Below are positions 51,702 to 59,046 of a stretch of DNA of 64,000 nt, one piece after another. Source of the DNA: Rubrimonas cliftonensis (lineage in GTDB: Bacteria > Pseudomonadota > Alphaproteobacteria > Rhodobacterales > Rhodobacteraceae); contig NZ_FNQM01000015.1 in the NCBI RefSeq assembly GCF_900107585.1, positions 1-64,000 of the forward strand. Direction: 5' to 3'. A model generated the notes under the pieces. It was not told where the DNA came from, did not search any database, and saw nothing but the letters and a program-made list of their open reading frames with translations. The translations under genes and the position numbers were made by a program. Every line of letters begins with the position of its first letter. The stretch's first letter is position 1.

Positions 51702-52697
51702 ATGCCCCTCGACGCCGCCCGGCGCCGGGCGCCGCGACGCGCCTTCACGCCAGATCCCTCCCTGCGCCGCGACATCGCGCAGGAGATCACCGACCAGATC
51801 ATCGCGCTGCTGGAGGCCGGCGGCGAATTGCCGTGGCGCAAGCCTTGGACCTGCGCCGGCGGCGGCCTGCCGCTGCGCCACGACGGCACGCCCTATCGCG
51901 GCATCAACGTCTTCCTTCTCGGCCTGCGCGCAATGGCGCAGGGCCACGCCTCGCCCTACTGGATGAGCTACAATCAGGCGGTCCAGCTCGGCGGACAGGT
52001 CCGCAAGGGCGAGAAATCGACCACGGTCGTCTACTACGGCGTCGCCCGCGACAAGCGCGCCGACGACGCCGGCGACCGCGCAGGCCGATCAGGCGTCGAT
52101 GGCGACAATGGCGGCGAGGACGGCGGCGCCTACCGCTTCCTGAAGCATTTCGCGGCCTTCAACGCCGACCAGGTCGACGGCCTGCCCGCGCGCTACCACC
52201 CCGAGCGCGACCTCGACGAAGACGCCGGCGCACGGCCCATCGCGGCGCTGCAGGAGATCACCGACGCCATGCGCGACGGGCTCGGCGTCGGGTTCCAGTC
52301 AGGCGGCGACCGCGCCTGCTACATCCGCGCGCTCGACGCCATCCACATGCCGAAAATCCGGCGCTTCCATGACGCGGAAAAATACTACGCCGTCATGATC
52401 CATGAGATGGCGCACGCAACGGAGCATCCGAAGCGGCTCGCCATCGATTATGGCGACAAATGTTTCGGCAACGAAGCATACGCCCTGGGCGAGCTCTACG
52501 CTGAGCTTGTTGCATCCTTGCTTGGTGCGCATCTATGCTTCGCACCAACGCACATAGAGGACCACGCCGCGTATGTACAGTCTTGGCTAAAGGTCCTGCG
52601 CGGCGACAAGCGCTTCATCCTCAAGGCGGCGGCGGACGCCCAGCGCGGCGCAGACTATCTGCTGCAGGCGGCCCAGGACTGCAAGGCGGCGCCTTGA
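51702..52697 (+). CDS. ardC: ArdC-like antirestriction protein
   Basis: A 331-residue protein with the ArdC N-terminal ssDNA-binding domain (IAQEITDQIIALLEAGGELPWRKPW, PYRGINVFLLGL, YNQAVQLGGQVRKGEKSTTVVYYG) and a C-terminal zinc metallopeptidase domain with HEMAH near 234-238 and a downstream GELYAELVASLLGAHL that supplies the third ligand. ArdC proteins protect incoming plasmid DNA from restriction during conjugation. GGAG precedes ATG 51702. The last third has less GC-biased codons than the rest. Confidence 0.88.
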   Translation: MPLDAARRRAPRRAFTPDPSLRRDIAQEITDQIIALLEAGGELPWRKPWTCAGGGLPLRHDGTPYRGINVFLLGLRAMAQGHASPYWMSYNQAVQLGGQVRKGEKSTTVVYYGVARDKRADDAGDRAGRSGVDGDNGGEDGGAYRFLKHFAAFNADQVDGLPARYHPERDLDEDAGARPIAALQEITDAMRDGLGVGFQSGGDRACYIRALDAIHMPKIRRFHDAEKYYAVMIHEMAHATEHPKRLAIDYGDKCFGNEAYALGELYAELVASLLGAHLCFAPTHIEDHAAYVQSWLKVLRGDKRFILKAAADAQRGADYLLQAAQDCKAAP

Positions 52698-52703
52698 CCA
52701 CCG

Positions 52704-52970
52704 CTACCGCGCGGCTGAGCGCTCATAGGCGTCCATGAGGATCACAAGAAACTCGCCATGCCGGTATCGCTCGGCTTTGGCCATCGCCTTGAAGCGCTCG
52801 ATCTCAACCTTCGACGCGCGGATGTTCATCTGCGCGTCGTCCGCGGGCTCGCGGCTTGGAAACGCCGCAGCCCGATCGACCGCCGCCCGGTCCGGCTCGC
52901 GGCTTGGGGCACGCGGCTTGAACTCCTCCAACACCCCGAAATCCAGCGATTTGCGATCTTCCGACATCAC
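52704..52970 (-). CDS. Partition partner protein, probable ribbon-helix-helix
   Basis: An 88-residue protein coupled to parA by an ATGA overlap. The N-terminal half is Pro/Arg-rich and disordered; the C-terminal half (QMNIRASKVEIERFKAMAKAERYRHGEFLVILMDAYER) has the strand-helix-helix pattern of a small RHH DNA-binding protein. In parA cassettes of this type the small second gene binds the centromere and its own promoter, so it is the likely binder of the array at 53769. Confidence 0.7.
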   Translation of the reverse strand: MMSEDRKSLDFGVLEEFKPRAPSREPDRAAVDRAAAFPSREPADDAQMNIRASKVEIERFKAMAKAERYRHGEFLVILMDAYERSAAR

Positions 52971-53653
52971 GCCACCTTTCGCTTAGCCGCGGCTTTGCGC
53001 AGCCTTTCAATGGTCTCCGCCGCAAACGCCGCGACGTTATCGATCGCGGCTGCGAGGTTGTTCACCGACTTCGGATCGAGATCGCGCACCGTACCGCCGA
53101 CGGCGAACAGCGCCGAAAAAGCGTCGCGCTCGTTGATTTCCACGTCAAAGACCGCGACGCGATCATTCTCGCGAAACTGACGGGCGATGTGGCGCGCCGT
53201 GCGGCTCTTGGCGACGACCTTGGACTGCGTGAACAACACCGCGTAATCGATCTCTCGGCGCACCGCCTTCATGTCTCGGTGGATCTCGGCGATGACGTCC
53301 AATGCGGCGGACGCGTCCTGCTGCTGCTCCTTCATCGGAACGATGACGAGATCAGATTGGCTGATGGCGTAACTCGTCAAACGCGACGCCGTGCCTTCCA
53401 GATCGACGATGACAAACGGATCGCGCACCGCGGCCGCCTCGATCTGATCGAGCACGGTTCGTTCCGTCGCATTGCTGACGATGGTCAGCGACGCCGGTTT
53501 TTCCGACAACGCCGCCCAACGCGTCACAGGCTGACGCGGATCGGCGTCGATCAGCGTGACAGACGACGAATGCGCCAGTTCGCACGCGAGCAACAGCGCA
53601 GACGTCGTCTTGCCGCTGCCGCCCTTCGAGTTGGCGAAACTGATCGTCGGCAT
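52967..53653 (-). CDS. parA: ParA-family partition ATPase
   Basis: A 228-residue ParA/MinD-superfamily ATPase with a deviant Walker A KGGSGKTTS (10-18), the A-prime LIDADPRQPVTRW and Walker B VIVDLEGTA. It lacks an N-terminal HTH, so it belongs to the short type Ib partition ATPases that pair with a small RHH centromere-binding protein. The 3' overlap with the 88-aa gene and the repeat array upstream complete a partition cassette for replicon inheritance. Confidence 0.92.
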   Translation of the reverse strand: MPTISFANSKGGSGKTTSALLLACELAHSSSVTLIDADPRQPVTRWAALSEKPASLTIVSNATERTVLDQIEAAAVRDPFVIVDLEGTASRLTSYAISQSDLVIVPMKEQQQDASAALDVIAEIHRDMKAVRREIDYAVLFTQSKVVAKSRTARHIARQFRENDRVAVFDVEINERDAFSALFAVGGTVRDLDPKSVNNLAAAIDNVAAFAAETIERLRKAAAKRKVA

Positions 53654-53768
53654 GATCCCTCCTGATCTCGCTCCAACCGACGCAACGGCGATTGTTACGC
53701 TACTCTATCATATGTTAGCGCCACCTACCATACGCATGGATACGCTACGCTACGAAAGGGTATCGCAT

Positions 53769-53854
53769 GGTATGAGAGGATACTAAACCGTATGATATCA
53801 CAAGATATCGTATGATACGACACGGTATCATACAATCGCATATAATATCATACG
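53769..53854. repeat. Partition array: nonamers with 20-bp period and dyad symmetry
   Basis: CGTATGATA occurs at 53789-53797 and 53809-53817. Its inverse occurs at 53826-53834 (last base mismatched) and 53846-53854 (TATCATACG). The four sites are symmetric about 53821.5, with 20-bp spacing within each pair. A related GGTATGAGA at 53769-53777 extends the 20-bp register, and further degenerate forms (CATACGCAT at 53729) continue it towards parA. The region is AT-rich. This is the expected layout of a type Ib centromere/operator bound by an RHH protein. Confidence 0.75.
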
Positions 53855-53902
53855 ACAATGCGCAGCTGCACCAGCACGCAAGCCCCCTCGCGACGATCCG
53901 CG

Positions 53903-54472
53903 CTACTTCTCCGGCTCCACGTCGACCAGCTTCGGCCATCCGCGCCGCTTGAGCTGCGCCGACAACGCGTCGGGCTCCCAATACTCGGGGTAAGGCGGCT
54001 GCAGGCAGATGGCGAATATGCCGGCCGGGCCGCCAGCCTCGACGTCCTGCATCGCCGCATCGATCACGGCGAGCAGCTCGGTCGGCGTGGTCGACCGCCG
54101 GATGAGGTAGCCCACGCCGTAGCTGAGCGCCTGGTTGAGCAGAAACGGCACGACGACGTGACGATAGTCCGTCAGACGCTCCGCCGCGACGCCAAGGTTG
54201 TGCATCACGCCCATCTGCACCCACTGGTGCATCACGTCGCGACGCGGCGACACGGCCATAAACCGCACCACCAGAAGCTTTTCGACCACCTTGCAAGGCG
54301 AAACGACGTCCACGTCGTCGGCTCTCGCCGTAGGTGAAATCCTTTCAGGCTCGCGCGCCACAATCTCGCGAAAATCGCGAAGCACCGCCAGAACGTGACG
54401 CTGAACAGCGGCAGGGTAAATACGTTCACGCGCAATCAAGACGCCCTTGTCGGGATTCACGGATTTCGCCAT
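53903..54472 (-). CDS. Hypothetical protein upstream of the partition cassette
   Basis: A 189-residue cytoplasmic protein (MAKSVNPDKGVLIARERIYP, QRHVLAVLRDFREIVAREP, VEKLLVVRFMAVSPRRDVMHQWVQMGVMHN, LNQALSYGVGYLIRR, PPYPEYWEPDALSAQLKRRG). No DNA-binding or catalytic motif stands out. GGAGG lies 4 bases before ATG 54472. It shares the minus strand with parA, separated by the repeat array, so it could be under the control of the same binding protein. A replication-related role is a guess. Confidence 0.6.
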   Translation of the reverse strand: MAKSVNPDKGVLIARERIYPAAVQRHVLAVLRDFREIVAREPERISPTARADDVDVVSPCKVVEKLLVVRFMAVSPRRDVMHQWVQMGVMHNLGVAAERLTDYRHVVVPFLLNQALSYGVGYLIRRSTTPTELLAVIDAAMQDVEAGGPAGIFAICLQPPYPEYWEPDALSAQLKRRGWPKLVDVEPEK

Positions 54473-54691
54473 GGAGCCTCCACACGAAACCGTCACAGCG
54501 CGCCCGGCATAATTGAGGGAGCGAAGGCGGCGATGCAAGCGTCGCCCACGCGGCGCAGATAAACGCAACCATGAAAAAGTGTATTGAGCAAATTATGCAC
54601 GTACACCGTGTATTCTATGCGACTACGAGTTGAACGGCATCCCATAGACCGCACGTCCTCCGGGGTCGACTCGACTTCGCGGACCTGGCTC

Positions 54692-55048
54692 ATGAAATCA
54701 ATCGGAACGCTCCATCGGCATGACGCCAACAACTGGCGCGGCGTCTTCGTCACGCCGCTTTATACGACTGCCGTCATCATCGCCGTCGACGAGCATCCGC
54801 AGGGGCGCTGCCGAAAGTTCACCATCCTTCTCGACGGCGCCCGCATCGGCCGGGGCCACGTAACCGGCAACCGCACGGAACCTCGCGCCGCCTTGGCAAT
54901 GCGCGTCAGACTGCCGAGCGTCTGGCGCAAAACCATCCTCGCGCAAGCCGCAGCGTCCGAGCATGACGAGGATGCGCTGGACATCCAGGTCGTCGGACAG
55001 AACGTGGCGGACGCCATCGCCGCGGCGCTTCGCAACCAACATCGCTGA
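54692..55048 (+). CDS. Hypothetical protein (118 aa)
   Basis: A 118-residue frame starting MKSIGTLHRHDANNWRGVF, with a beta-rich middle (TTAVIIAVDEHPQGRCRKFTILLDG) and an Ala-rich helical tail. It is divergent from the minus-strand gene at 53903. The 219 bp between them are AT-richer and probably hold both promoters. No strong Shine-Dalgarno is seen, so the start is uncertain. Family unknown. Confidence 0.45.
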   Translation: MKSIGTLHRHDANNWRGVFVTPLYTTAVIIAVDEHPQGRCRKFTILLDGARIGRGHVTGNRTEPRAALAMRVRLPSVWRKTILAQAAASEHDEDALDIQVVGQNVADAIAAALRNQHR

Positions 55049-55514
55049 CGACGACCGCTAGGACCGCGATCGCCAACACGACCGAGGGCGGCGTAGACGG
55101 AAGGAGGCAGGCGGAACGACGTCTCCGCACGGCGAGCCCCTTGGTCCCAGCCAATGACGTCTGCGCCGACACGGGCGTCCATGTCGAGCCCAGAGCCTGC
55201 CGCCGCGCCATGGAGGGCGCAGGCGCCGCAATAAGCGCTATCCGCGCCGCCTCTATCGGAGCCGTTCCCCGACGTTCATCCCGAGCGCCGACATAACAGC
55301 AGCGCCATGACGGCGACGCAAGCCGACCAGCGCCTCAACGACGATCCCCTCGTCAGCCTGGAGCCATCCGCCGGCGCGTCTTTCGGCCCTATGACGGGGC
55401 GATCCCGCCTGCAACCACGGCAGGCGCAGAAAAATCCCCGGACGGTCGAAGACGCCCGTCCTCCTCGCGCAAGCCATTTTTCCGCGCAGCCGCGGTCCTC
55501 CGCGATGCTCCGGT

Positions 55515-55536
55515 CCGAGGCCCCGAAAGGCCTCGG
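55515..55536 (+). terminator. Hairpin in the gene-free stretch before the first DUF736 gene
   Basis: CCGAGGCC/GGCCTCGG is a perfect 8-bp stem with loop CCGAAA. It lies in the 568-bp interval 55049-55616, where I find no convincing gene: the short frames have neither a ribosome site nor protein-like composition. The hairpin is 80 bp upstream of the DUF736 start, so it may belong to its 5' leader. Confidence 0.4.
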
Positions 55537-55616
55537 ATGCTGAGCGCGACCGCCCCGTCATCACGGACCGACGTCGCCGGAGGGATTGGCCCCCGGCAAG
55601 GACGGAGATCACGACC

Positions 55617-55961
55617 ATGGCGCAGATCGGCCTTCTCAACCGCAACGACGACGACAGCTTCGACGGCACGCTCGAGATGAAATCCTACAACGACAAGGTC
55701 CGGATGATCCCGGTCGCCAGAAAGGCCAACGATCGCGCTCCCGACTACCGCCTCTACGGCCGCGCCGACAACGGCAAGCGCTTCGACATGGGCGCCGCCT
55801 GGGTGCGCACGAAGACGGACGGGCAGGGGACCTACATCTCGCTGAAGATCGACTTCCCCGAGTTGCCCGCGCCGGTCTACGCCACCCTCGGCCAGGCCGC
55901 CGACCAGGACGACGCCGACGTCCTCGCGATCATCTGGAACCGCCCCGAGACCGGCCGCTGA
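55617..55961 (+). CDS. DUF736 family protein, copy 1
   Basis: A 114-residue protein of the DUF736 family: MAQIGLLNRNDDDSFDGTLEMKS is its N-terminal strand region, then YRLYGRADNGKRFDMGAAW, TDGQGTYISLKIDFPELPAPVYATLG and the end DVLAIIWNRP. DUF736 proteins are small beta-rich accessory proteins found in most alphaproteobacterial conjugative elements; they have no known function. Two longer copies follow at 60166 and 60684. AAGGACGGA lies upstream of the ATG. Confidence 0.88.
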   Translation: MAQIGLLNRNDDDSFDGTLEMKSYNDKVRMIPVARKANDRAPDYRLYGRADNGKRFDMGAAWVRTKTDGQGTYISLKIDFPELPAPVYATLGQAADQDDADVLAIIWNRPETGR

Positions 55962-56068
55962 CGCGGCCGCCCCCGGCGCCCACGGCGCCGGGGCTCTCGC
56001 ACCAATCCATCGCAGGCGGTCGCACGCAGCCGCCGGATGCGCTACCTTCCAACCGACAGGAGACCGCG

Positions 56069-56266
56069 ATGACCGCCGACGAGAGCCGCTCGATCAACGA
56101 CAAGCTCGACGCCATCCTCAGCCGGATGAACGCCGTCGAAAACGAGTTCGCCACCCTCAAGGGCGAGCTGCGCGCCAGCATCTGGCAAACCTCCTTCCAG
56201 ATCATCGCGATCTATGCCGGCGCCATCGGGCTGACCCTGGCGCTCGTGCGCCTCTACGCCGGCTGA
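56069..56266 (+). CDS. Small coiled-coil membrane protein (65 aa)
   Basis: A 65-residue protein with an N-terminal amphipathic helix (SINDKLDAILSRMNAVENEFATLKGEL) and a C-terminal membrane span (FQIIAIYAGAIGLTLALVRLY). AGGAG lies 6 bases before the ATG. The build mirrors the 113-aa coiled-coil protein at 43475. Possible holin-like or membrane-organising role, not shown. Confidence 0.6.
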   Translation: MTADESRSINDKLDAILSRMNAVENEFATLKGELRASIWQTSFQIIAIYAGAIGLTLALVRLYAG

Positions 56267-56327
56267 TCCACGGCGCTCGCGCCACGCCCTCAAATCAGCC
56301 CGCCAGCGGGCGCTGGCGAAGGCCGCG

Positions 56328-56477
56328 TCAGAGCGCGCAGGCCCTGCCGCTACGCAGGCGTCCACGGCGGGCGTCATCAGCCACAGCCGCCCGGACGCGC
56401 GCGACGTAAGGCCAGCCGACCTCGGCGATGCAGGCGTAAGCCTTCACAGCGATACGGCGCTCCACGTTGGTCGTCAT
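56328..56477 (-). CDS. Possible small protein (49 aa)
   Basis: A 49-residue frame (MTTNVERRIAVKAYACIAEV, then WPYVARVRAAVADDARRGRL) with AGGAG 4 bases before the ATG. The supporting evidence is the ribosome site and protein-like composition only. It lies just downstream of the duplicated segment at 56508 on the same strand, so it may be a remnant of a larger gene. Confidence 0.3.
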   Translation of the reverse strand: MTTNVERRIAVKAYACIAEVGWPYVARVRAAVADDARRGRLRSGRACAL

Positions 56478-56507
56478 CGTTCTCCTGTATCGCGCTGAAC
56501 AGATCAT

Positions 56508-56586
56508 CATCAGGCGGAAGGGAGGCGACGAAGGCGTTGAAATGCTGCTGGCGCAGACGGTCAACCCTCGCGCGGCGACGCGAGAT
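56508..56586. repeat. 79-bp imperfect duplication, left copy
   Basis: The segment from CATCAGGCGG to GACGCGAGAT is similar along its whole length to 57650-57729. On the minus strand one frame stays similar between the copies (RADRLR...NFVASPPPD in one, RVDRLR...AFVASLPPDDD in the other), which suggests both derive from one coding sequence. The two copies flank the low-GC gene at 57000. Confidence 0.5.
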
Positions 56587-56999
56587 CGCCGACATAGTCG
56601 CCGGCGGCGACCAAATGGCCGAACCCCGCATAGGGCGGCGCGCGCCATGCATAGCAAAACGTTCCGGGGGGGCACATTTTTGGCGGCTTCGCCAGAGTGG
56701 GCTGGTCGCGTTATCAATCGGCATGGAGCCGGTGTCCGCCCGGGCCGCTTCAACCTCGGAGCAGAGCATGTTTTCCATGTTGTTCATCGCCGCTTCGCGA
56801 GCTCTCGCCCTTAAAGCGCCTGCGTTATTTGAAGCCGCAGCGAGAGCGTTTCACTCAATCATTGAGGGCGCGTATTTTTTACGCAGAGCGTCGCCTTAAT
56901 GCGTGTTGTTGTTGATGGGAAGCCAAAATCCAGACTTCGACTAACGCCAAGCCATGCACTGCGTCGCCTGGCTCAGAACTGCGTGACAAGGAGACTCCA

Positions 57000-57536
57000 A
57001 TGCCAGGCAAGAAAACGGCACCCAAGACATCCGAAACCGTTAGCAATGGTTTAACGACTTACAATAAGTTGAAGGATAATCAGAAATGCATCTACCAGGC
57101 CTTCAAGCACGTCGCGAATGAACCTGAAACATTACTTGGGAACCGCGTCGCTGCTGCAGGAGTAGATGCTGACGAACCAAAGGCCGTTCTTGTTCTGGCA
57201 AAATTTTACAATCTGTTTCGTATCGAAGCGTTTCATGGCAGTGATCATCTTTCAACTGCCTACAGTCTTGAAAACGACACGAATTATGTGATGATCATCA
57301 CGACACATGATCACATCCGCAAACAGGTGCGTGGTGTAGGCGACGCAAAGGGAATCATGTTCGGCGAAGAAGCGTCCGCGTTGCTGACTACGGCGCCACC
57401 TTACGTCATGTGGCACGCCATCTTTGCGTCGGTCGATGCTAACGGAGTAACTCGTTGGATCGATGAGCAGGACATATACAAAAACGGCCCAATAGGTGCG
57501 ACGGCCGTCGTTGCTTTCTCCGAAAGCATTATTTGA
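57000..57536 (+). CDS. Low-GC cargo protein of unknown function (178 aa)
   Basis: A 178-residue protein starting MPGKKTAPKTSETVSNGLTT, with a helical section (CIYQAFKHVANEPETLLG), YNLFRIEAFHGSDHLSTAYS, TNYVMIITTHDHIRKQV and a beta-rich C-terminus (MWHAIFASVDANGVTRWI). No signal peptide or membrane span. AAGGAG precedes the ATG. Its base composition is much closer to 50% GC than its neighbours, and it is flanked by related 79-bp segments and an IS3 remnant, all pointing to recent insertion. I cannot name the family; a defence or exclusion cargo is possible. Confidence 0.65.
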   Translation: MPGKKTAPKTSETVSNGLTTYNKLKDNQKCIYQAFKHVANEPETLLGNRVAAAGVDADEPKAVLVLAKFYNLFRIEAFHGSDHLSTAYSLENDTNYVMIITTHDHIRKQVRGVGDAKGIMFGEEASALLTTAPPYVMWHAIFASVDANGVTRWIDEQDIYKNGPIGATAVVAFSESII

Positions 57537-57649
57537 TAAAAATCTGACCTTCCGGTGTCAAACCTGAAGCCCCGGGCGCTTGGGCCACAGTACGCGACAC
57601 CGGCGAGGTCGAGCAAGCTCGATCCCCTGTGTGGCGCTGGATAGACCAC

Positions 57650-57729
57650 CATCAGGCGGCGGGGAGGCCACGAAGTTGTCAGGATGCAGCCACCGGAGAC
57701 GGTCAGCCCTCGCGCTGCTATGCGAGATT
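57650..57729. repeat. 79-bp imperfect duplication, right copy
   Basis: The counterpart of 56508-56586, in the same orientation, from CATCAGGCGG to the end TGCGAGATT. It lies between the low-GC gene and the IS3 remnant. Differences are scattered substitutions with little or no length change, consistent with an old duplication or homologous remnants of one gene family. Confidence 0.5.
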
Positions 57730-57769
57730 GAACCGCACCGCGATTCCTGGAGGCCGGTTTCTTTGAGGC

Positions 57770-57935
57770 CTACGCCGCCACGGCGCCGGCCTCGAGTTCA
57801 GAGTAGTAGCGGTCCTCGGCCTCGGCAGGGGCATGCTGCCGATGGGTTCGAGAAGGCGGCGGTTGTTGAACCAATCGACCCATTCGAGAGTGGCGATCTC
57901 GACGGCCTCGAGGCTGCGCCACGCGCCGAACGGGG
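57770..57935 (-). pseudogene. IS3-family transposase remnant (C-terminal)
   Basis: On the minus strand FGAWRSLEAVEIATLEWVDW, NNRRLLEPIG and, in a shifted frame, PAEAEDRYYSELEA match the C-terminal end of IS3-type OrfB (rve integrase core end: W.s.E.vE.aTL.WVDWFN.RRLLEPIG). The frame breaks near 57830 and the rest of the transposase is missing, so it is a decayed fragment. It abuts the direct repeat R1. Confidence 0.75.
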
Positions 57936-58042
57936 CGATCGCCACGTCCCGTTCCGGGCCGCGGCGCCGCGCCACTCATGAACGGAGCCCCGGCGAAGGG
58001 CCGGGTCTCCGCCCTCACGGGTGAGTGTCGCTATCGCAGGCG
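57933..58042 (+). repeat. Direct repeat R1 (~110 bp)
   Basis: From GGGCGATCGCC through CGTTCCGGGCCGCGGC and a CCCGGC/GCCGGG hairpin to GTGAGTGTCGCTATCGC, this segment is nearly identical to 63880-63989 (a handful of substitutions), in the same orientation and 5947 bp away. It touches the IS3 remnant. Confidence 0.75.
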
Positions 58043-58677
58043 CATCGCATCACCATCACGCCGCAACACCACGCCGCCAAACTGCGCGGCCAGGCCCCAT
58101 CGAGGGGCCCGGCCACGCCGCAGGCTTCGACGGCCTCAGCCAGCGCCGGCGGCCCGTGGCCGCCGCGCGCAGTCGCGCGGGCGTCGGCGCGGGAGAGCCC
58201 GCCTGCTTGCCGTCCGTCCTCGCGCGCCGGCCCCAGCGCCGCGCCTGCGCTCCGGTCGCCCCGCGCCCCAAGCGGGCGCAGGGCGACGCTCCGCTCCGGC
58301 GCCGCGCCCGGGTTCATCCGGCGGCTGCGGTGCGGACGCGCTGGCGCAGGCTGACGTCACAGCACGCACGCACGCCCTCCCAGCATATCCTAAGTGCGGA
58401 TGATACGAAGGGGCGGAAGGCCCGCTCCAAGCCCCCGAAAAAATCAAACCCACGCGATCAGTCGAGGCGCTATCGCGCCAGTTTTTTAGTAAGAAGGCGC
58501 GTGGACGCTTCGCTGGATTTTTTCGGCCTGCGGCTGAAACAATTCCTGATTTTCCCAAGAGAAAATCACCAATTGTTTCACGGGCTTTCCGCAAACCTTC
58601 CGCCTTCGTCGCGACCCTTCACGGATAGCAGGAAGACCGTGCGCAGCGCCCGGTCGGCTTCCGCGGAGGGACTTCCC
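58043..58677 (+). other. Gene-free 635-bp interval before the acidic mini-protein
   Basis: No convincing gene is seen. Features are a GGCCCC/GGGGCC hairpin (58095-58100/58106-58111) with loop ATCGA, and an AT-richer stretch from about 58430. In that stretch CGAAAAAATC (58436-58445) and GATTTTTTCG (58516-58525) are perfect inverted repeats 70 bp apart. It probably carries the promoter and a long leader of the gene at 58678. Confidence 0.4.
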
Positions 58678-58917
58678 ATGACCGCGATCATCACCGTCAC
58701 CGACGACGAGATCATCATCGCCCCGCTCGGCGACGACGAGGACCTGCCCGAACTTGACGGGCTCGAGCCGCCCGAGATCGACGGCGACGAGGACTTCGGA
58801 CCCGTCACGCTCCTCATCGACCACGACGAGGACGAACAGGACGCGGTCCTGCGCCTGGCGGTCAGCGACATCGCCTGGGCCCGCCGGAGCCTCCGCAGCG
58901 CGGCGCTCACGGCCTGA
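58678..58917 (+). CDS. Acidic mini-protein A (79 aa)
   Basis: A 79-residue, very acidic protein: MTAIITVTDDEIIIAPLGDD, then EDLPELDGLEPPEIDGDEDF and IDHDEDEQDAV, ending in a short helix IAWARRSLRSAAL. The start is almost identical to that of the 54-residue protein at 62549 (IIT..DDEI.IAPLGDDEDLP.LD), so they are paralogues. The charge could mimic nucleic acid, as in antirestriction proteins, but this is only a possibility. GGAGGGA lies before the ATG. Confidence 0.65.
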   Translation: MTAIITVTDDEIIIAPLGDDEDLPELDGLEPPEIDGDEDFGPVTLLIDHDEDEQDAVLRLAVSDIAWARRSLRSAALTA

Positions 58918-58941
58918 CGCCGGACGCCCGGCTCACCCCCG

Positions 58942-58999
58942 AAAGCGAAAGCGCCGGTGAGAGCCGGCGCACGCGCGCCCGTGCGCAGAGAAAGGCCTC
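58942..58999 (+). promoter_or_regulatory. Leader RNA motif L5
   Basis: AAAGCGAAAGCGCC (58942-58955), hairpin 1 GCGCCGG/CCGGCGC, hairpin 2 GCGCAC/GTGCGC (58967-58972/58981-58986), then GCAGAGAAAGGCCTCTCC. Unlike other copies, the ATG of the next gene (59047) lies about 50 bases further on, with its own AAGGA, so the last part of the leader may have been shifted or extended. Confidence 0.55.
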
Positions 59000-59046
59000 T
59001 CCCAATCCCGGCGGCCCGCAGCGGCCCCATCGCAAGGATCACAGCC

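Noticed and set aside
53769-53854. CRISPR array
   Set aside because: The repeats are 9 bp with 20-bp period and dyad symmetry, without 28-37 bp repeats or unique spacers; it fits a partition site.
55307-55543. A 78-codon frame before the first DUF736 gene
   Set aside because: No ribosome site, odd composition and it runs through a strong hairpin; treated as untranslated leader.
56377-56787. A 136-codon minus-strand frame over the 79-bp duplication
   Set aside because: Part of the frame is similar to the second copy, but the ends have no start signal and no family; reported as a duplicated remnant instead.
57978-58403. A plus-strand frame beginning in direct repeat R1
   Set aside because: A similar start exists in R2 but the frame soon becomes Arg/Pro/Ala-rich low complexity; no ribosome site.
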